A stretch of DNA of 64,000 nucleotides. Origin: Orobanche coerulescens (lineage: Eukaryota; Streptophyta; Magnoliopsida; Lamiales; Orobanchaceae). Shown piece after piece: positions 1-10,852 of the stretch. Positions within the stretch are counted from its first letter, which is position 1; each line of letters opens with the position of its first letter. The stretch covers positions 558,001 through 622,000 of the forward strand of contig JAWKAU010000046.1 in NCBI GenBank assembly GCA_033398695.1, given 5' to 3'. Position numbers and translations under genes: made by a program. The notes beneath the pieces were generated by a model. That model saw only the letters and a list, made by a program, of their open reading frames with translations. It was not told the origin of the DNA and ran no database searches.

Positions 1-504
1 TTTTTGTTGATTATTCACTTGTTGTACATATTCTAGAATCATTGTACTTGCACTGGCTTCTTGCTGACCCCTTCTGGGGTGGATATACTTTTGTGTATTC
101 AGGTACAGGTCCAGTGGGAGGACTAGCACAAGACGGACACGAGCTTGGTGGGAAGCATTGATATCGTACATCATTTTGAGTTGGTGGTTGTATGGTCATG
201 GTCAAAGTCGTGTTTTAGTTTTGTACTCGCGTGGGTAGTGTCCAGTGTTGTATGTCATGTCATTATTAATGGTTAATGATGTTGTTGTATTCCCGTGGTG
301 AACGGTCATATTGGTTATGATTCCTCGGGATGATATGTTGTTTGGTATTGTGCTGTATGTCATGTTGAAATTGAAGTTGGTTTTGAATGTATGCACATTT
401 ATGTTTGTCGTATTTAATGTGTTTTATTTGGGTCTAAGCCTGGTAGGTTCTCCAAAAAGGATCTACGGCGCTGTAATATCCCCGTAAATCATGGGGGTGT
501 TACA
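1..504 (+). mobile_element. 3' portion of a Ty3/Tekay-type LTR
   Basis: The segment ends in GGGGGTGTTACA at about 504, the same terminus as the LTRs of the complete elements further right. It shares their layout: a GACCCCTTCTGGGGTGG block near 74-92 like the one near the end of the 8225-10608 LTR, then a terminal segment with CTACGGCGCTGTAATATCC. What follows (505 on) is Copia Gag sequence read from the other strand, with no primer-binding site, so this is a 3' LTR or solo LTR inserted into that Copia copy. Its 5' part lies outside the window, so no target-site duplication can be tested. Confidence 0.75.
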
Positions 505-2763
505 AGACATACACATGTTAATTATTTTAGGTATCCATTTAAAGCGAAGTGTATTATGTAACCATTTCTGCCATCTCTAACTAGTCTTAGCTTTGGTCTT
601 AGTGAATGCACTAGGTGATAAGTTCTTCCTAGGCGGTGAAGTGGGTGCTACGGGTACATCAAGAACACTAGAAGGCGGTTTAGCTAGCACAGACTTAGAA
701 GCACTAGTGGGCCTAGAGGTATTCCGTTTTCTATTGTTCCGCTTACGAGATAAGATAGCATTAGCAACACATTTATCATGACAACCAGAAAACATGCTTT
801 TATGACAACGAACACAAGATGCTTCAAACATAACATTCAAAGTACTTAAAGGTTCATCATTCGTTACATCACTTTTTCTATTACATTTGTCTAACGCAAT
901 GTCTAAAGCTGGTGCAACTTGAGTCTTATTCAAAGTCCTAAGGTGTTCTTCTATTTCAGAGGTCTTTATTGTTCTTTTCTTACGTCGCAACTTCCTATTC
1001 TTCCTTGATTTGCTCTTAAGCTGTGAAGTGCAAGCGTTGGGAAAAGAGGCAACTATTCCTGTTTCTGTGGAAGGAAGCACATTAGTATCTTGTGGTTTGT
1101 CATTAGGCGTTGTAGTGTCAATTTTAAACATTCCTAGGGAAAGTCCATTTGTGTTACTGATGTTATCTCGCTTAAGTTTCACCAACTCTGCTTTTAGATC
1201 ACGGATAGTGTGTAACAAATCTTGATTTTCAGAGCGAGTGTTTCCATTTTGTCATAAAACATCTTTGGTATATGCAAGATGATCATCAGCATCTTTAGAC
1301 GCTTGAGCACGAGTCTTTTTGAGTAAATCAAATATGACACCATATTCAGTTTTGACTTTAGAAATTTCTTGTTCATATTTGGAAATTTGACACTTCAAAG
1401 ACACGTTTTCGTCCAGTTGCTCAAATTTTGGATCAAGAGTTTTTGCATGCAACTGGTTGATTTTGTTTTGCAAAGCGAGTTCTCGATTTTGACAATCTTT
1501 TTGACACCGTTGAGACGACGTTTTGCATTGGAAAGCTCGTTTAACAATCGCTCATTTTCAATTTTTAATGACTCGATTTGTGGCACAATATTGGTATTCT
1601 CAATATTTTCAACAAAATCAACAGAATTAACAGCAATATAATCAAATGCATAGGCAACATAATGTAATAATCCAACATTTATGGTATCAGCACAGATAAC
1701 ATCTTCCAAGAGTCGGTCAATTTCTTTTTACATTTTGTATTTGAAATCGATGTTTCAGTTTGATCGAAAACTTTTTTCATAAGACCAATCTCCTTCTGAA
1801 GATCCCGTTCCCAATATATTGCACACATTTTCAAATTTCGAACATGGGGTATAAGTCTTTTCTGAAAAATATCTCTTTGAGTTCGCGCATGTGGAGATTG
1901 AAAATGTTCAGCTTTTATTTCAGAATTAACTTCAATTTCACGTTCTAAAAGTTTGATGTCAGACATGAATGTAGCAAAATATTTAAGAATTTGACATTTG
2001 TCGGGTAATGATTAAACTTCACTGAAAGACGGTAAAGGACCATTAACTTGTGCAACATTTTGTCGGGGACCATCATTATAAGAGGACTCAGAAGGTGGTG
2101 TGATAACCCAAGGTATGTTAGAATTATCCTGTTGTGTGACGAAAGTTATGGCTTCTGAATAGTTAAATGGTTTGCAATAAACAACATTTTCCATTTTTGA
2201 CCGACTCTCGTCTTCGGCATCTAATTCCTCATCTCAATTATATTCAACAACATTCATAATGGAATCATCAATTCGATGTTCTGCACTGGAGACTTGAGGA
2301 GTTGGTTTGAATGCTCTATGTGAAAAAACGTGGTTTGTAATCAGCAAGAATTGGTTCATGTCCATTAAGATTGGGTTTAAAAGAAAACTTTTGAATCGTT
2401 GTGATTGACTCACCATGTTTATAAACAACATTTCGAAACTCTTTGATTTTGTTATGTAAGTCGACAATTTCCTCAAGATAGTCATCTATTTGTTTCCTCG
2501 AATGCTTTTGGTACTCACAAAACTGTTTCTGACAAGTTAACAACTCAGACTTGGCTTTTTGAGTTTCCGAAGTGAGAGCGTTAATTTGTTGTTTGTGATC
2601 AAATTTCAATTGTTCGATTTGAGACAACAAAGCATTCTTGGATGCAACTAGATCACATATCTGTTTTTCTAAAGATTTTTCATTTTGGTAAGATTTAGCA
2701 AATGCGACTTCAAAACCTTTTTCACGTTTCTCTTTGGTTCGATAAATGTTGAGTTGAAACTTA
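505..2763 (-). pseudogene. Sirevirus-like Copia Gag, coiled-coil part (C-terminal piece)
   Basis: Read on the minus strand, several open frames (2846-2316, 2194-2012, 1966-1679, 1709-1395, 1473-1252, 1218-577) join into a Lys/Glu/Gln-rich coiled-coil protein ending in a basic tail. A Cys/His cluster (CVRCHKSMFSGCHDKC, near 770-830) is followed by Arg/Lys/Asn-rich sequence. I know this layout (Gag, long coiled coil, Cys cluster, then protease) from Copia polyproteins of composite-family plants; that comparison is from memory. Stops and frameshifts break it at least five times. The protein is cut at 2763/7385 by element D, and upstream Gag sequence continues at 7385-8032. The protease that should follow is missing because the LTR fragment at 1-504 interrupts the copy. 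Confidence 0.7.
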
Positions 2764-2768
2764 TAGCA

Positions 2769-3951
2769 TGTTGTGTCAAGATTTAACACCTTCCGACCGG
2801 CGATCGCCTCCGAGGCCGAGCAACCGACTTGCTGCCGATCAACCAAGTCAGATCTGCCGATCAGCGACCTGGCGACCGAGCCTTAACCAAGCGGACGACC
2901 TACATCGACCGACCGAAGGCCCCAGGACCAGTCCCGATGCCGAGCGATCGACCTCAAGACGATCGCCTCTCAGTACTCGGCGATCGACCCTGGCGACCTA
3001 CGAACGGACGATCTCCTATCGGCATCTGCCGATCGACCCTTGGTGACCGACCACTGGCGACCTGCCCTTGGCGACCTCCATCCACTGGCCGATGGCGACC
3101 TCCGAAGACCATCCAGGTCGATCACCACCGATGGACATCCAGTCGGCGAAGGCCGAGCCTCAAGACTGGCACCATGTGCAAAGGGCCGAGACAAGATCCG
3201 CGAATCTCGGGCCATTGACCACAATCTGACAGATTCCCTCCACCAGCCGACAGGCCGCCGAAAGTTTGTCAGTAGGGCCACATGTTGATTGACTCCGGAC
3301 ACGTGATGGCTCCTTATTGGACCGCCCAGCTGGCGCCAGCCACTGCATTGGACTTTATTCGACAAACAAAGATCTTCTCGACTTTAGCTGGCGGCCAGAG
3401 ATCGCCCCATTAAAGTATTGGCCGGCAGGCGATCGGCAGAATATTAAAATGGCCGGCAGGCGATCGGCAGCTACAGGACAGGACCCGGCTGTCCCTATAT
3501 AAACAAGGCAGCCTTCACTTGTCCAAGCACGGAGATTCTGACTCTCTAAACTCTCTGCACTCTCTGACATTCTTGCAATACATACGCAATACAGGAGCAA
3601 ACATTAAGCACTTGGCTAACATCCAACTCTTGGCAACAGCTTTCTTTCGGTCTTACTTCTCCCGGCCTTTTCTCCTCGAGCAGATCACCGGCGGGACGAA
3701 GAACACCTAGCTTCGCTCAAGAGCCGGATCAACAGAGTCTTTTTACACTCAGTGTATTTAGATTTCTCTCATTAATACTTGTATCCACGAATATTCGTAT
3801 TAATAACATCTCGCGAGAGCATTCAAGCCCGGGCCTAACAAACCCGGCAAATCTTGTATTATTTACCATCTCTCGGAAGTGCTCCCGCATTTGTTTGTTG
3901 TCCGTCTTCCAGCAGTATTTAATCTTCGGATAAATATTTTGGGCAACAACA
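2769..3951 (+). repeat. 5' LTR of element D
   Basis: The repeat runs from TGTTGTGTC to GCAACAACA and is almost identical to 6197-7379. Differences cluster at CAG/CTG-containing words (for example near 3250-3262 and 3357-3410). Long stretches look open in both strands because of GC-rich base composition, but none resembles a protein. Confidence 0.9.
3495..3504 (+). promoter_or_regulatory. Putative TATA box in D 5' LTR
   Basis: CTATATAAAC lies about 450 bp before the end of the LTR, in a GC-rich context, where the U3/R promoter of a plant LTR is expected. The same word is at 6925-6934 in the 3' LTR. Confidence 0.5.
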
Positions 3952-3970
3952 ATTGGCGCTAGAAGAAGGG
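3952..3970 (+). other. Primer-binding-site region of element D
   Basis: The bases directly after the LTR read ATTGGCGCTAGAAGAAGGGG. The TGGCGC start is typical of plant Ty3 elements that do not use initiator Met-tRNA. I cannot assign the tRNA with certainty. Confidence 0.5.
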
Positions 3971-4081
3971 GAATCCAACCCTCGATTTTTTACACCTACC
4001 GTCCCGAAGAACACTCACTGTTCTCGGGGCAGATATTTGAAGTGACACTCACTGCACTTCAAAAGAAATCCTTCAGAAATC

Positions 4082-5109
4082 ATGTCTTCCGCATCCGCGT
4101 CGAAGAAAGCCGCTGACCAGCCGGCCAGACCCCCTGTTCCGTCCCAGTCCGAGCCGTAGCCGATGGTGGAAGGTAGCCGCCGCGGTCAGAGACGCTCGAT
4201 CCCGTCCCGGGACGGCGGCCCGAGCCTCTCGCTCGATCAGTTCCGAACCAATGAACAGATCGAAGAGGCCATAGCCGCCCTTCGGGAACGACGGAGTGCT
4301 CTCGACGCACCTCCTGCTGCCGCCCCCTCGGTCCCCCGCCGGAAGATCAAGCGGAAGCTCAAGGCACTACTGGCCGAGCGAACGCCAGGAGGCTCTCGCC
4401 CGCAAGAAGAGGCGCTCGGCAGCCGGGGCACATCTGTCTTCGATCGCTGGGCCGACTCCGACTGGCGGCCGGGCGCCCGGCCCGGCTACGAGACGACGGA
4501 GTTGGTGTCCGTCACCCGGAGCTCGGCCTACCCGGCTCCCACGAGGCGATCCAGCCGCTGGCTCCCGCTCGCCAAATTCCCGAGGTCGGCGGCCGGGTCC
4601 GAGATCGCACACGATCGCCTCGGCCCCGCTCCCAAAGCCGATCCGCAGCGGCCGAGCCGCGGCGATCGCCGCAATGCAACGTCGATAGACGACATGAAGG
4701 CGCTCTCGCAATCCGGGCAGCGCCGTGAGGACGATCGCCCGCCGAGCGAGCCGCTCGCGATCGACATCGAGCTCGCCCGGCAAAGACACGATCGCCCCTC
4801 CTAAGACACCCGTGTACCGGGGCGATCGGACCCTGTGCACACCTTCACAAGTTCAACATCTACATGACCGGGTGCGGGGCATCGGACGCGACCCGTTGCC
4901 GAATGTTCCCTCTGACACTAGACGACCTCGCCCACCGGTGGTACACCTCATTACCACCTCGGTCCATAGGCTCCTTTAACGAGCTGGCGCACGTCTTCAC
5001 GGAATACTTCGCCACCAGGGCCGCTCGGCCAGAAGGTCCCCATCGCATGTGGCGGATCAGGCAAGGAGAACAGGAGTCCGACTCGGACTACATCGGCCGG
5101 TTGACATGA
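4082..5109 (+). pseudogene. Ty3-type Gag remnant of element D
   Basis: A likely start ATG at 4082 opens a Pro/Arg/Ser-rich N-terminal region. It has an in-frame TAG at 4157-4159, runs on in the same frame to a TAA at 4802-4804, then continues in another frame. The second part (about 4840-5109) has the retrotransposon Gag capsid signature: CRMFPLTLDDLAHRWYTSLP followed by GSFNEL...F...F, matching the Retrotrans_gag family by eye. A TGA ends it at 5107-5109, and the linker beyond is full of stops. Zinc knuckles and pol are not found. The codon composition (many GATCG words) differs from every other element in the window. Confidence 0.7.
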
Positions 5110-6181
5110 TCATCCTCAACGGCGAGCCCGTAAGCGATGAGACCGCCCTCTACGCGGTCTAGGAGGTTTTCGGGCTTCGCCTATGTTCAGCATCTCACGA
5201 AGACCCTACCGACGACCTACGCAGCCTCTTCCGGCCGAGCCGCAGATTTCTGTCTGTGCAAAGGCTTCTTCTTGGCCTAGAGTAGAACGATCGGCACCCG
5301 CGCGACGACCTCCGCCTCCCGGCCCGATCGCTACTACCCACAGAGCCGGAGGACTCGATCACCGCCTACGATCCATTCTAACATGAGTGACTAGCCGCCC
5401 GATCGCAAATTTCGACCTACGAATAAAGCGATCGGCCGCCGAGCGACGATCGCGATCTTCCGCCGATCGCAACATCATCAAGAACCGGTGGACACGATCG
5501 CCATATACGATCCAAAGATATAACATGACGGACTAAGGCATAAGATCGCTCCACCGCACATCATAAATCCATGGTCTGGCAATCGATGGAACCGGCCGCC
5601 GGCCATGCAAGGTCCCTTTGGCCAAGATCGCCCGCCCTTCGTTTAAATACGAGGCCGGCGTAGTCGGAGGGCCCTCCAACATTAATCAGTTTACACAAGC
5701 CACAACCCCGTCTCAACGTACACCGTCGAGGTCGGCCATCTCCATGGCTGGCCGAGGTGGAAGCAGAGCTAACAAGCCGCGGGCGTGGAGTTGATTCATC
5801 CGACGCCGCCCCGCGCAAGGACTCCTCTAGACCGAGACCGCACGCCTTTCGTTTAAAAACAAGGCGAGGCGCAGCCTAACAGAGGACCCTCATAATAAAG
5901 TGAGTCACGAGGCACTCATTGTCTTTGTGCACCAAGACACGGTCATGGGGTCGGTCCATCGATCTCCGCGACTGTGCACGATTCCTCAAGCAAGCGAAAC
6001 CACCAAGTTTCCGTGGGGGATCGGCCAATGTTGTTTTTTGCAGGTACAAGACCGAAAGATAGCTAAGCCAATCGACCATGATAGCCCAAGTCCGAGTCCT
6101 AAGTCAGCTCAGATCGCCCGTCCTCATCCATACGTGATCACCGGCAAGAACCACCTCGCCCCATGTCTTCAACATAGGAGC
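5110..6181 (+). other. Non-coding interior of element D
   Basis: About 1 kb between the Gag remnant and the purine tract. Short open stretches continue the Pro/Arg-rich composition of a Gag linker to about 5400. After that I see no domain, RNA gene or repeat. Confidence 0.5.
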
Positions 6182-6196
6182 AAGCTGGGGGGCAAT
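6182..6196 (+). other. Polypurine tract of element D
   Basis: AAGCTGGGGGGCAAT directly precedes the 3' LTR start at 6197, the position and composition expected for the plus-strand DNA primer. Confidence 0.65.
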
Positions 6197-7379
6197 TGTT
6201 GTGTCAAGATTTAACACCTTCCGACCGGCGATCGCCTCCGAGGCCGAGCAACCGACTTGCTGCCGATCAACCAAGTCAGATCTGCCGATCAGCGACCTGG
6301 CGACCGAGCCTTAACCAAGCGGACGACCTACATCGACCGACCGAAGGCCCCAGGACCAGTCCCGATGCCGAGCGATCGACCTCAAGACGATCGCCTCTCA
6401 GTACTCGGCGATCGACCCTGGCGACCTACGAACGGACGATCTCCTATCGGCATCTGCCGATCGACCCTTGGTGACCGACCACTGGCGACCTGCCCTTGGC
6501 GACCTCCATCCACTGGCCGATGGCGACCTCCGAAGACCATCCAGGTCGATCACCACCGATGGACATCCAGTCGGCGAAGGCCGAGCCTCAAGACTGGCAC
6601 CATGTGCAAAGGGCCGAGACAAGATCCGCGAATCTCGGGCCATTGACCACAATCTGACAGATTCCCTCCACCAGCCGACAAAGCCAAAGTTTGTCAGTAG
6701 GGCCACATGTTGATTGACTCCGGACACGTGATGGCTCCTTATTGGACCGCCCAGCTGGCGCCAGCCACTGCATTGGACTTTATTCGGACAGCCAGCATCT
6801 TCCTTGGACTTTAGCCTGGAAGCCCAGGAGATTGCCCCATTAAAGTATTGGCCGGCAGGCGATCGGCAGAATATTAAAATGGCCGGCAGGCGATCGGTAG
6901 CTACAGGACAGGACCCGGCTGTCCCTATATAAACAAGGCAGCCTTCACTTGTCCAAGCACGGAGATTCTGACTCTCTAAACTCTCTGCACTCTCTGACAT
7001 TCTTGCAATACATACGCAATACAGGAGCAAACATTAAGCACTTGGCTAACATCCAACTCTTGGCTGACTTTCTTTCGGTCTTACTTCTCCCGGCCTTTTC
7101 TCCTCGAGCAGATCACCGGCGGGACGAAGAACACCTAGCTTCGCTCAAGAGCCGGATCAACAGAGTCTTTTTACACTCATTGTATTTAGATTTCTCTCAT
7201 TAATACTTGTATCCACGAATATTCGTATTAATAACATCTCGCGAGAGCATTCAAGCCCGGGCCTAACAAACCCGGCAAATCTTGTATTATTTACCATCTC
7301 TCGGAAGTGCTCCCGCATTTGTTTGTTGTCCGTCTTCCAGCAGTATTTAATCTTCGGATAAATATTTTGGGCAACAACA
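6197..7379 (+). repeat. 3' LTR of element D
   Basis: The repeat starts TGTTGTGTC and ends GCAACAACA, with the same 1,183-bp length as the 5' LTR. TSD tagca follows at 7380-7384. The low number of differences implies a recent insertion, allowing for the CAG/CTG problem described in the findings. Confidence 0.9.
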
Positions 7380-7384
7380 TAGCA

Positions 7385-8032
7385 TTCATTAGAGTCGCAA
7401 TTCTCTTTTTAACATCATCAAGATGTCCTCTAGTAGCACTTGTATTGAAAATGTTGTCAAATGACATTTGTTCAATGTTTGAAAGATATTTGGAAGCAAT
7501 AATTGGTTTTGGAACTAGTTTTTTAACAACAGCAGTTTTGAGAAAATCTGATACTTGTTTTTATGGAACAAAAGTGAGTCCATAAAGGTTGTTGAGCTTG
7601 TTGTAATCAATGGGTTTTGTTCCAGCGTTCTTTTGTGTCTTTTTTGCTCTACTCTCTTCAGCAAGTTCTATCGTTTCATTAGAATCACGAACATTAGTAG
7701 TATCTCGTTTATCTAACAAAACTTTCGCATTATACAAAGCATTCTGTGCATTCTGAGCTTTCTTGAGATGACAAGGTTTTTGATTACCAAGAGCCATTTT
7801 GTGTGTTGTATGCAAAAACGGTTTTGGATCATCCATAAGCATATTTATTGTTTGAGTTGAATGTCCTGTCTTAACAAGCAAATTTTCCAGTTTATTGATT
7901 TGAGCATTTTTCTCAATTATTTCATCAAGAAGTTCATCTTCGCGTTTTGAAAAATCGGCTTTCAACTTTTTCTTTTATTTTTCAAGATCAGAATAAGTTT
8001 TTTGTTGTTTAGAAAGTTGGCTTTTTAGATCT
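7385..8032 (-). pseudogene. Sirevirus-like Copia Gag, upstream piece
   Basis: The minus-strand frame 7965-7561 and its flanks encode a coiled coil (KADFSKREDELLDEII) followed by a conserved block with HKMALGNQKPCHLKKAQ and a TPINYxxLN-like motif, which I recognise from extended Copia Gag proteins. It reads onward to the 7384/2764 junction and resumes there, so it is the N-terminal side of the fragment at 505-2763. At 8033 it is abruptly joined to the LTR end of another Copia element; no primer-binding site or leader intervenes, so that junction is an insertion or deletion boundary. Not translatable as one frame. Confidence 0.7.
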
Positions 8033-8224
8033 TGTTGGATCGATATACTCTGACCAAACTAACTTATGTAGCTTGTAAGGGCTTAGCAACCTCGGATAAA
8101 TCCTAAATCACTAACAATGAAACACTGAATTTACTTTACAAAGTATGCGGAAACTACTTAATAAAGCTAAGAAGAATTATTTAAACTTTAACGATTCTAT
8201 TAAACTTTGAACCTGCTTGATACA

Positions 8225-10608
8225 TGTAATACCCGAGATTTCTGATATGTATTTGGAACTCGTGACATTGTAATTGTTGCACTTTAATCTGAGTATTATT
8301 CTCCATATTTCATAATCCGATGTTGTTGAACGTATGATTTCATGAACGTGATGTAAATTGTGATTCTGCGCATGTAGCGCACGCTATCGACTATGTGTAG
8401 CGTACGCTAAGTTGGATCCACAGCGCACGCTGTGTATGACCTTAGCGCGCGCTATACGTAGTCAGCATGATTGAGACGTGTGGTAGGTGAGATCAGGCCG
8501 GGGATCATTGTCGGATTGTGTCGGGATGAACCTGGACGGCTTTCGGGAAAAAGCCAAGTCAACGCGTTAGCGCACGCTACTTACAAGAGGGTAGCGCACG
8601 CTAAAGGCTGAGTACAGTGAAGTCAGTAATCTTCGTATGGCCGTTAGCGAACGCTATGAATAGGGACTAGCGCGCGCTAATAACCATTTCCTATATATAG
8701 GACAGCATACTTTTTCATTTTTCAGATATTTCCACTTTCCCAGATCCGAATTTTTTGAGCTCAGAGAGTTACTTCCTACCTCCTCAAACCCCTCATATCA
8801 TCCTCCTAGCTCGAGTTTGAAGATTGTAGATCATTGAGGATTGGTGTTCAAGCTCTCGGTGTTGGATTTTCTTCAAGTTCCTTCGTGTTCTTCGCTACTT
8901 TGAGGTAGGTGATTCTTCGCCAATATTAGTAGTATTCTGAAGGACGTTTGATCATGTTTATATAGTCAGTTAATTCGTTATTAGTCGAATCATCTCGTGA
9001 TAGAAGGATATTTTTTGACGTTTCGGCACTTATTCTTCGTATAATCCTTTGAACCTTTTTAGTATATGGACTCCTAAGCATATTCATACCGATTTTGACC
9101 AGTAGGTGGAGATTATCAAGTTGTTATGTTTTACACTTTGGAATCATGCATTTTGGAACGTAGGACGAAGGGAACTTAGTATGCTTTCTCGAGATCAAGA
9201 TGAATTTTGATGATAATACGTAACCTTGTATCTCGTAGTCGTTTAATCCGTATAGAACTTTCACAAACCTTATAAGCATGATATGCACGGGGATGACATG
9301 TATTATCACCATAGGATTCATGAGTTCATCACCATTAGATCAAGTTTTCTGCCAGTAGTAATCTGCCATGCACGGTTAGCGCACGCTAACATACGTAAGT
9401 TAACGTGCGCTATCGGGAATAAGTTAACACACGCTACGTTTGGTACGTAACGTATGTTATGTTATCAGTCGAGTCAGTTGGCTGAGCAGAGAGAACCGTC
9501 AGTCCATGGCTAGCGTATGCTAAACTTAGACGATAACGTACGCTAACAGGCAGTCTTAGCGCACGTTACGTAGAGTACGTAGCGTACGCTAAGTGGTTCA
9601 GGCAGATTGCATATTTTGAGCTTTTGGCCGTAGACCGATTTGTTAGGCAATCATTCGACTTGAGATGATTTGTATATCATTTCTTTTGTTAAGGTTCGAG
9701 CTTGCTACGTTGATCGAAGGAGGTGGCCTTCGAGTGTGTTGAGGTCATTGAAGTGTTTCGTTCTTGCCATCTTCGAGGCAAGTATCGTAATGTGTTAAAA
9801 TTGGTATTTTGAGCATGTTTGTGGTTTATTCATGTTGTTGAACATGGAAATTATTTTGTTGAATTGTCATGATATTCGTTACCTAGTGTTTTTATGTTCA
9901 TGTTGATGGACATAATGATTTGGCATATGTGTATGCATGAGTTGTGTTTGTGTACGTTGTACGATCTATGCTGAGGGCGCTGGATCGGATGTCCACCTCG
10001 TGTTGGTCCGACAGGATCATCTTGGGATCTAGGCTGAGGGCGCTGGATCATTGGACGGGTTATTTCCTCCTCGTGTTGGTCCGACGGGATCATCTTGGGA
10101 TCTATCTTTGAGTCTTTGGATCATTGGAATACCCTTGCTGTGTTAATGGAATCTTGTGGATTCGCATTGTCGGATTCCGGTAGCGGAAGTCCTTGTGGTG
10201 TATCTTGTTATGTATTGTTGATGCATATTCGAATTGTTTAAATGATACTTGTACTAGCATCGTTTTGCTAACCCCTTCGGGGGTGGACATTTGTTTTGAT
10301 GTTTAGGTAGCCGAGGAGCAGGGAAACAGCCACAGTACCGATGTGACGACGAAGGGGTTCAGTGATGTTTGTTGTTGTTGGTGATTTATTTTCTTGGTTT
10401 GATTTCAGTACTCGAGTACGCGTGTCTTATTAATATCATTTAGATATGGTTGTATTAATTACTCGTTGAACCAGTTGGACGGTTTTGTAAACTTGATTTT
10501 TCGTAGTATTGATGTCTTATATTTACATTTCTTTCAAATTAGCCTCGTAAATCCTTACTTAAAGGGTTTACGGCGCTGTAATTATTCCGAATATCTCGGG
10601 GTGTTACA
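8225..10608 (+). repeat. 5' LTR of element A
   Basis: The repeat starts TGTAATACCCGAG and ends CTCGGGGTGTTACA. It contains two clusters of the 12-bp near-palindrome TAGCGCACGCTA and variants: 8379-8685 (about eight copies) and 9374-9595 (about eight copies). Near 9967-10110 it has a diverged tandem repeat of a GGGCGCTGGATC-type unit, one copy of which is scrambled relative to the 3' LTR. Confidence 0.9.
8692..8699 (+). promoter_or_regulatory. Putative TATA box in A 5' LTR
   Basis: TATATATA lies directly after the first cluster of TAGCGCACGCTA copies; the same arrangement is at 15989-15996 in the 3' LTR. The placement suggests that the motif cluster forms the upstream promoter region. Confidence 0.55.
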
Positions 10609-10613
10609 GAATA

Positions 10614-10625
10614 TGGTATCGGAGC
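10614..10625 (+). other. Primer-binding site of element A (initiator Met-tRNA)
   Basis: TGGTATCGGAGC begins five bases after the LTR end and matches the complement of plant initiator Met-tRNA 3' end except for one base. Confidence 0.85.
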
Positions 10626-10852
10626 TAAGATTCATGGTTATCTTAGCAGTCGGGTTTTAGTTGGGTCTGTTTACGTTATTTGATTTTCGGGTTGTTCGTA
10701 ACATCACTGTTCAGCCAAAGTCGTCATGTGGACCGTGGTTGTAAGTCTCCTAATCTCTTATACTACCGTTTTACTTAATTACTGTTTTGTGAGTATTGAC
10801 GGGCTTTATTTCAAAAACTTTGTCCTGGATATTGAGGAATTGTGTTTACAGT

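Larger units (their letters stand above)
2769..7379 (+). mobile_element. Non-autonomous Ty3-type LTR retrotransposon 'D' (gag remnant only)
   Basis: This complete element is flanked by the 5-bp duplication tagca (2764-2768 and 7380-7384). It has two 1,183-bp LTRs starting TGTTGTGTCAAG and ending GGGCAACAACA, a primer-site region right after the 5' LTR, and a purine tract right before the 3' LTR. The 2.2-kb interior holds only a broken gag; no protease, reverse transcriptase or integrase motif is visible in any frame. It is the kind of short gag-only element (TR-GAG type) that needs proteins supplied in trans. The Gag resembles the Tat/Ogre branch of Ty3 elements. It is strikingly GC-rich, with many CGATCG-type words, unlike its AT-rich surroundings. 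It interrupts a Copia Gag whose two halves rejoin cleanly once D and one TSD are removed. Confidence 0.9.

Noticed and set aside
577..2763. A host gene for a coiled-coil protein
   Set aside because: The Cys cluster and conserved blocks match extended Copia Gag, the frame is repeatedly broken, and both ends are cut by transposon insertions.
2769..3951. Overlapping open frames on both strands of the D LTRs (up to 210 codons)
   Set aside because: They are within LTRs, occur on both strands because of GC-rich composition, and match no protein I recognise.
2790..5480. GCGATCGC octamers suggesting cyanobacterial (HIP1-like) contamination
   Set aside because: The sequence is bounded by plant-type LTRs with a perfect TSD inside a plant Copia Gag, so the words are part of the retrotransposon.
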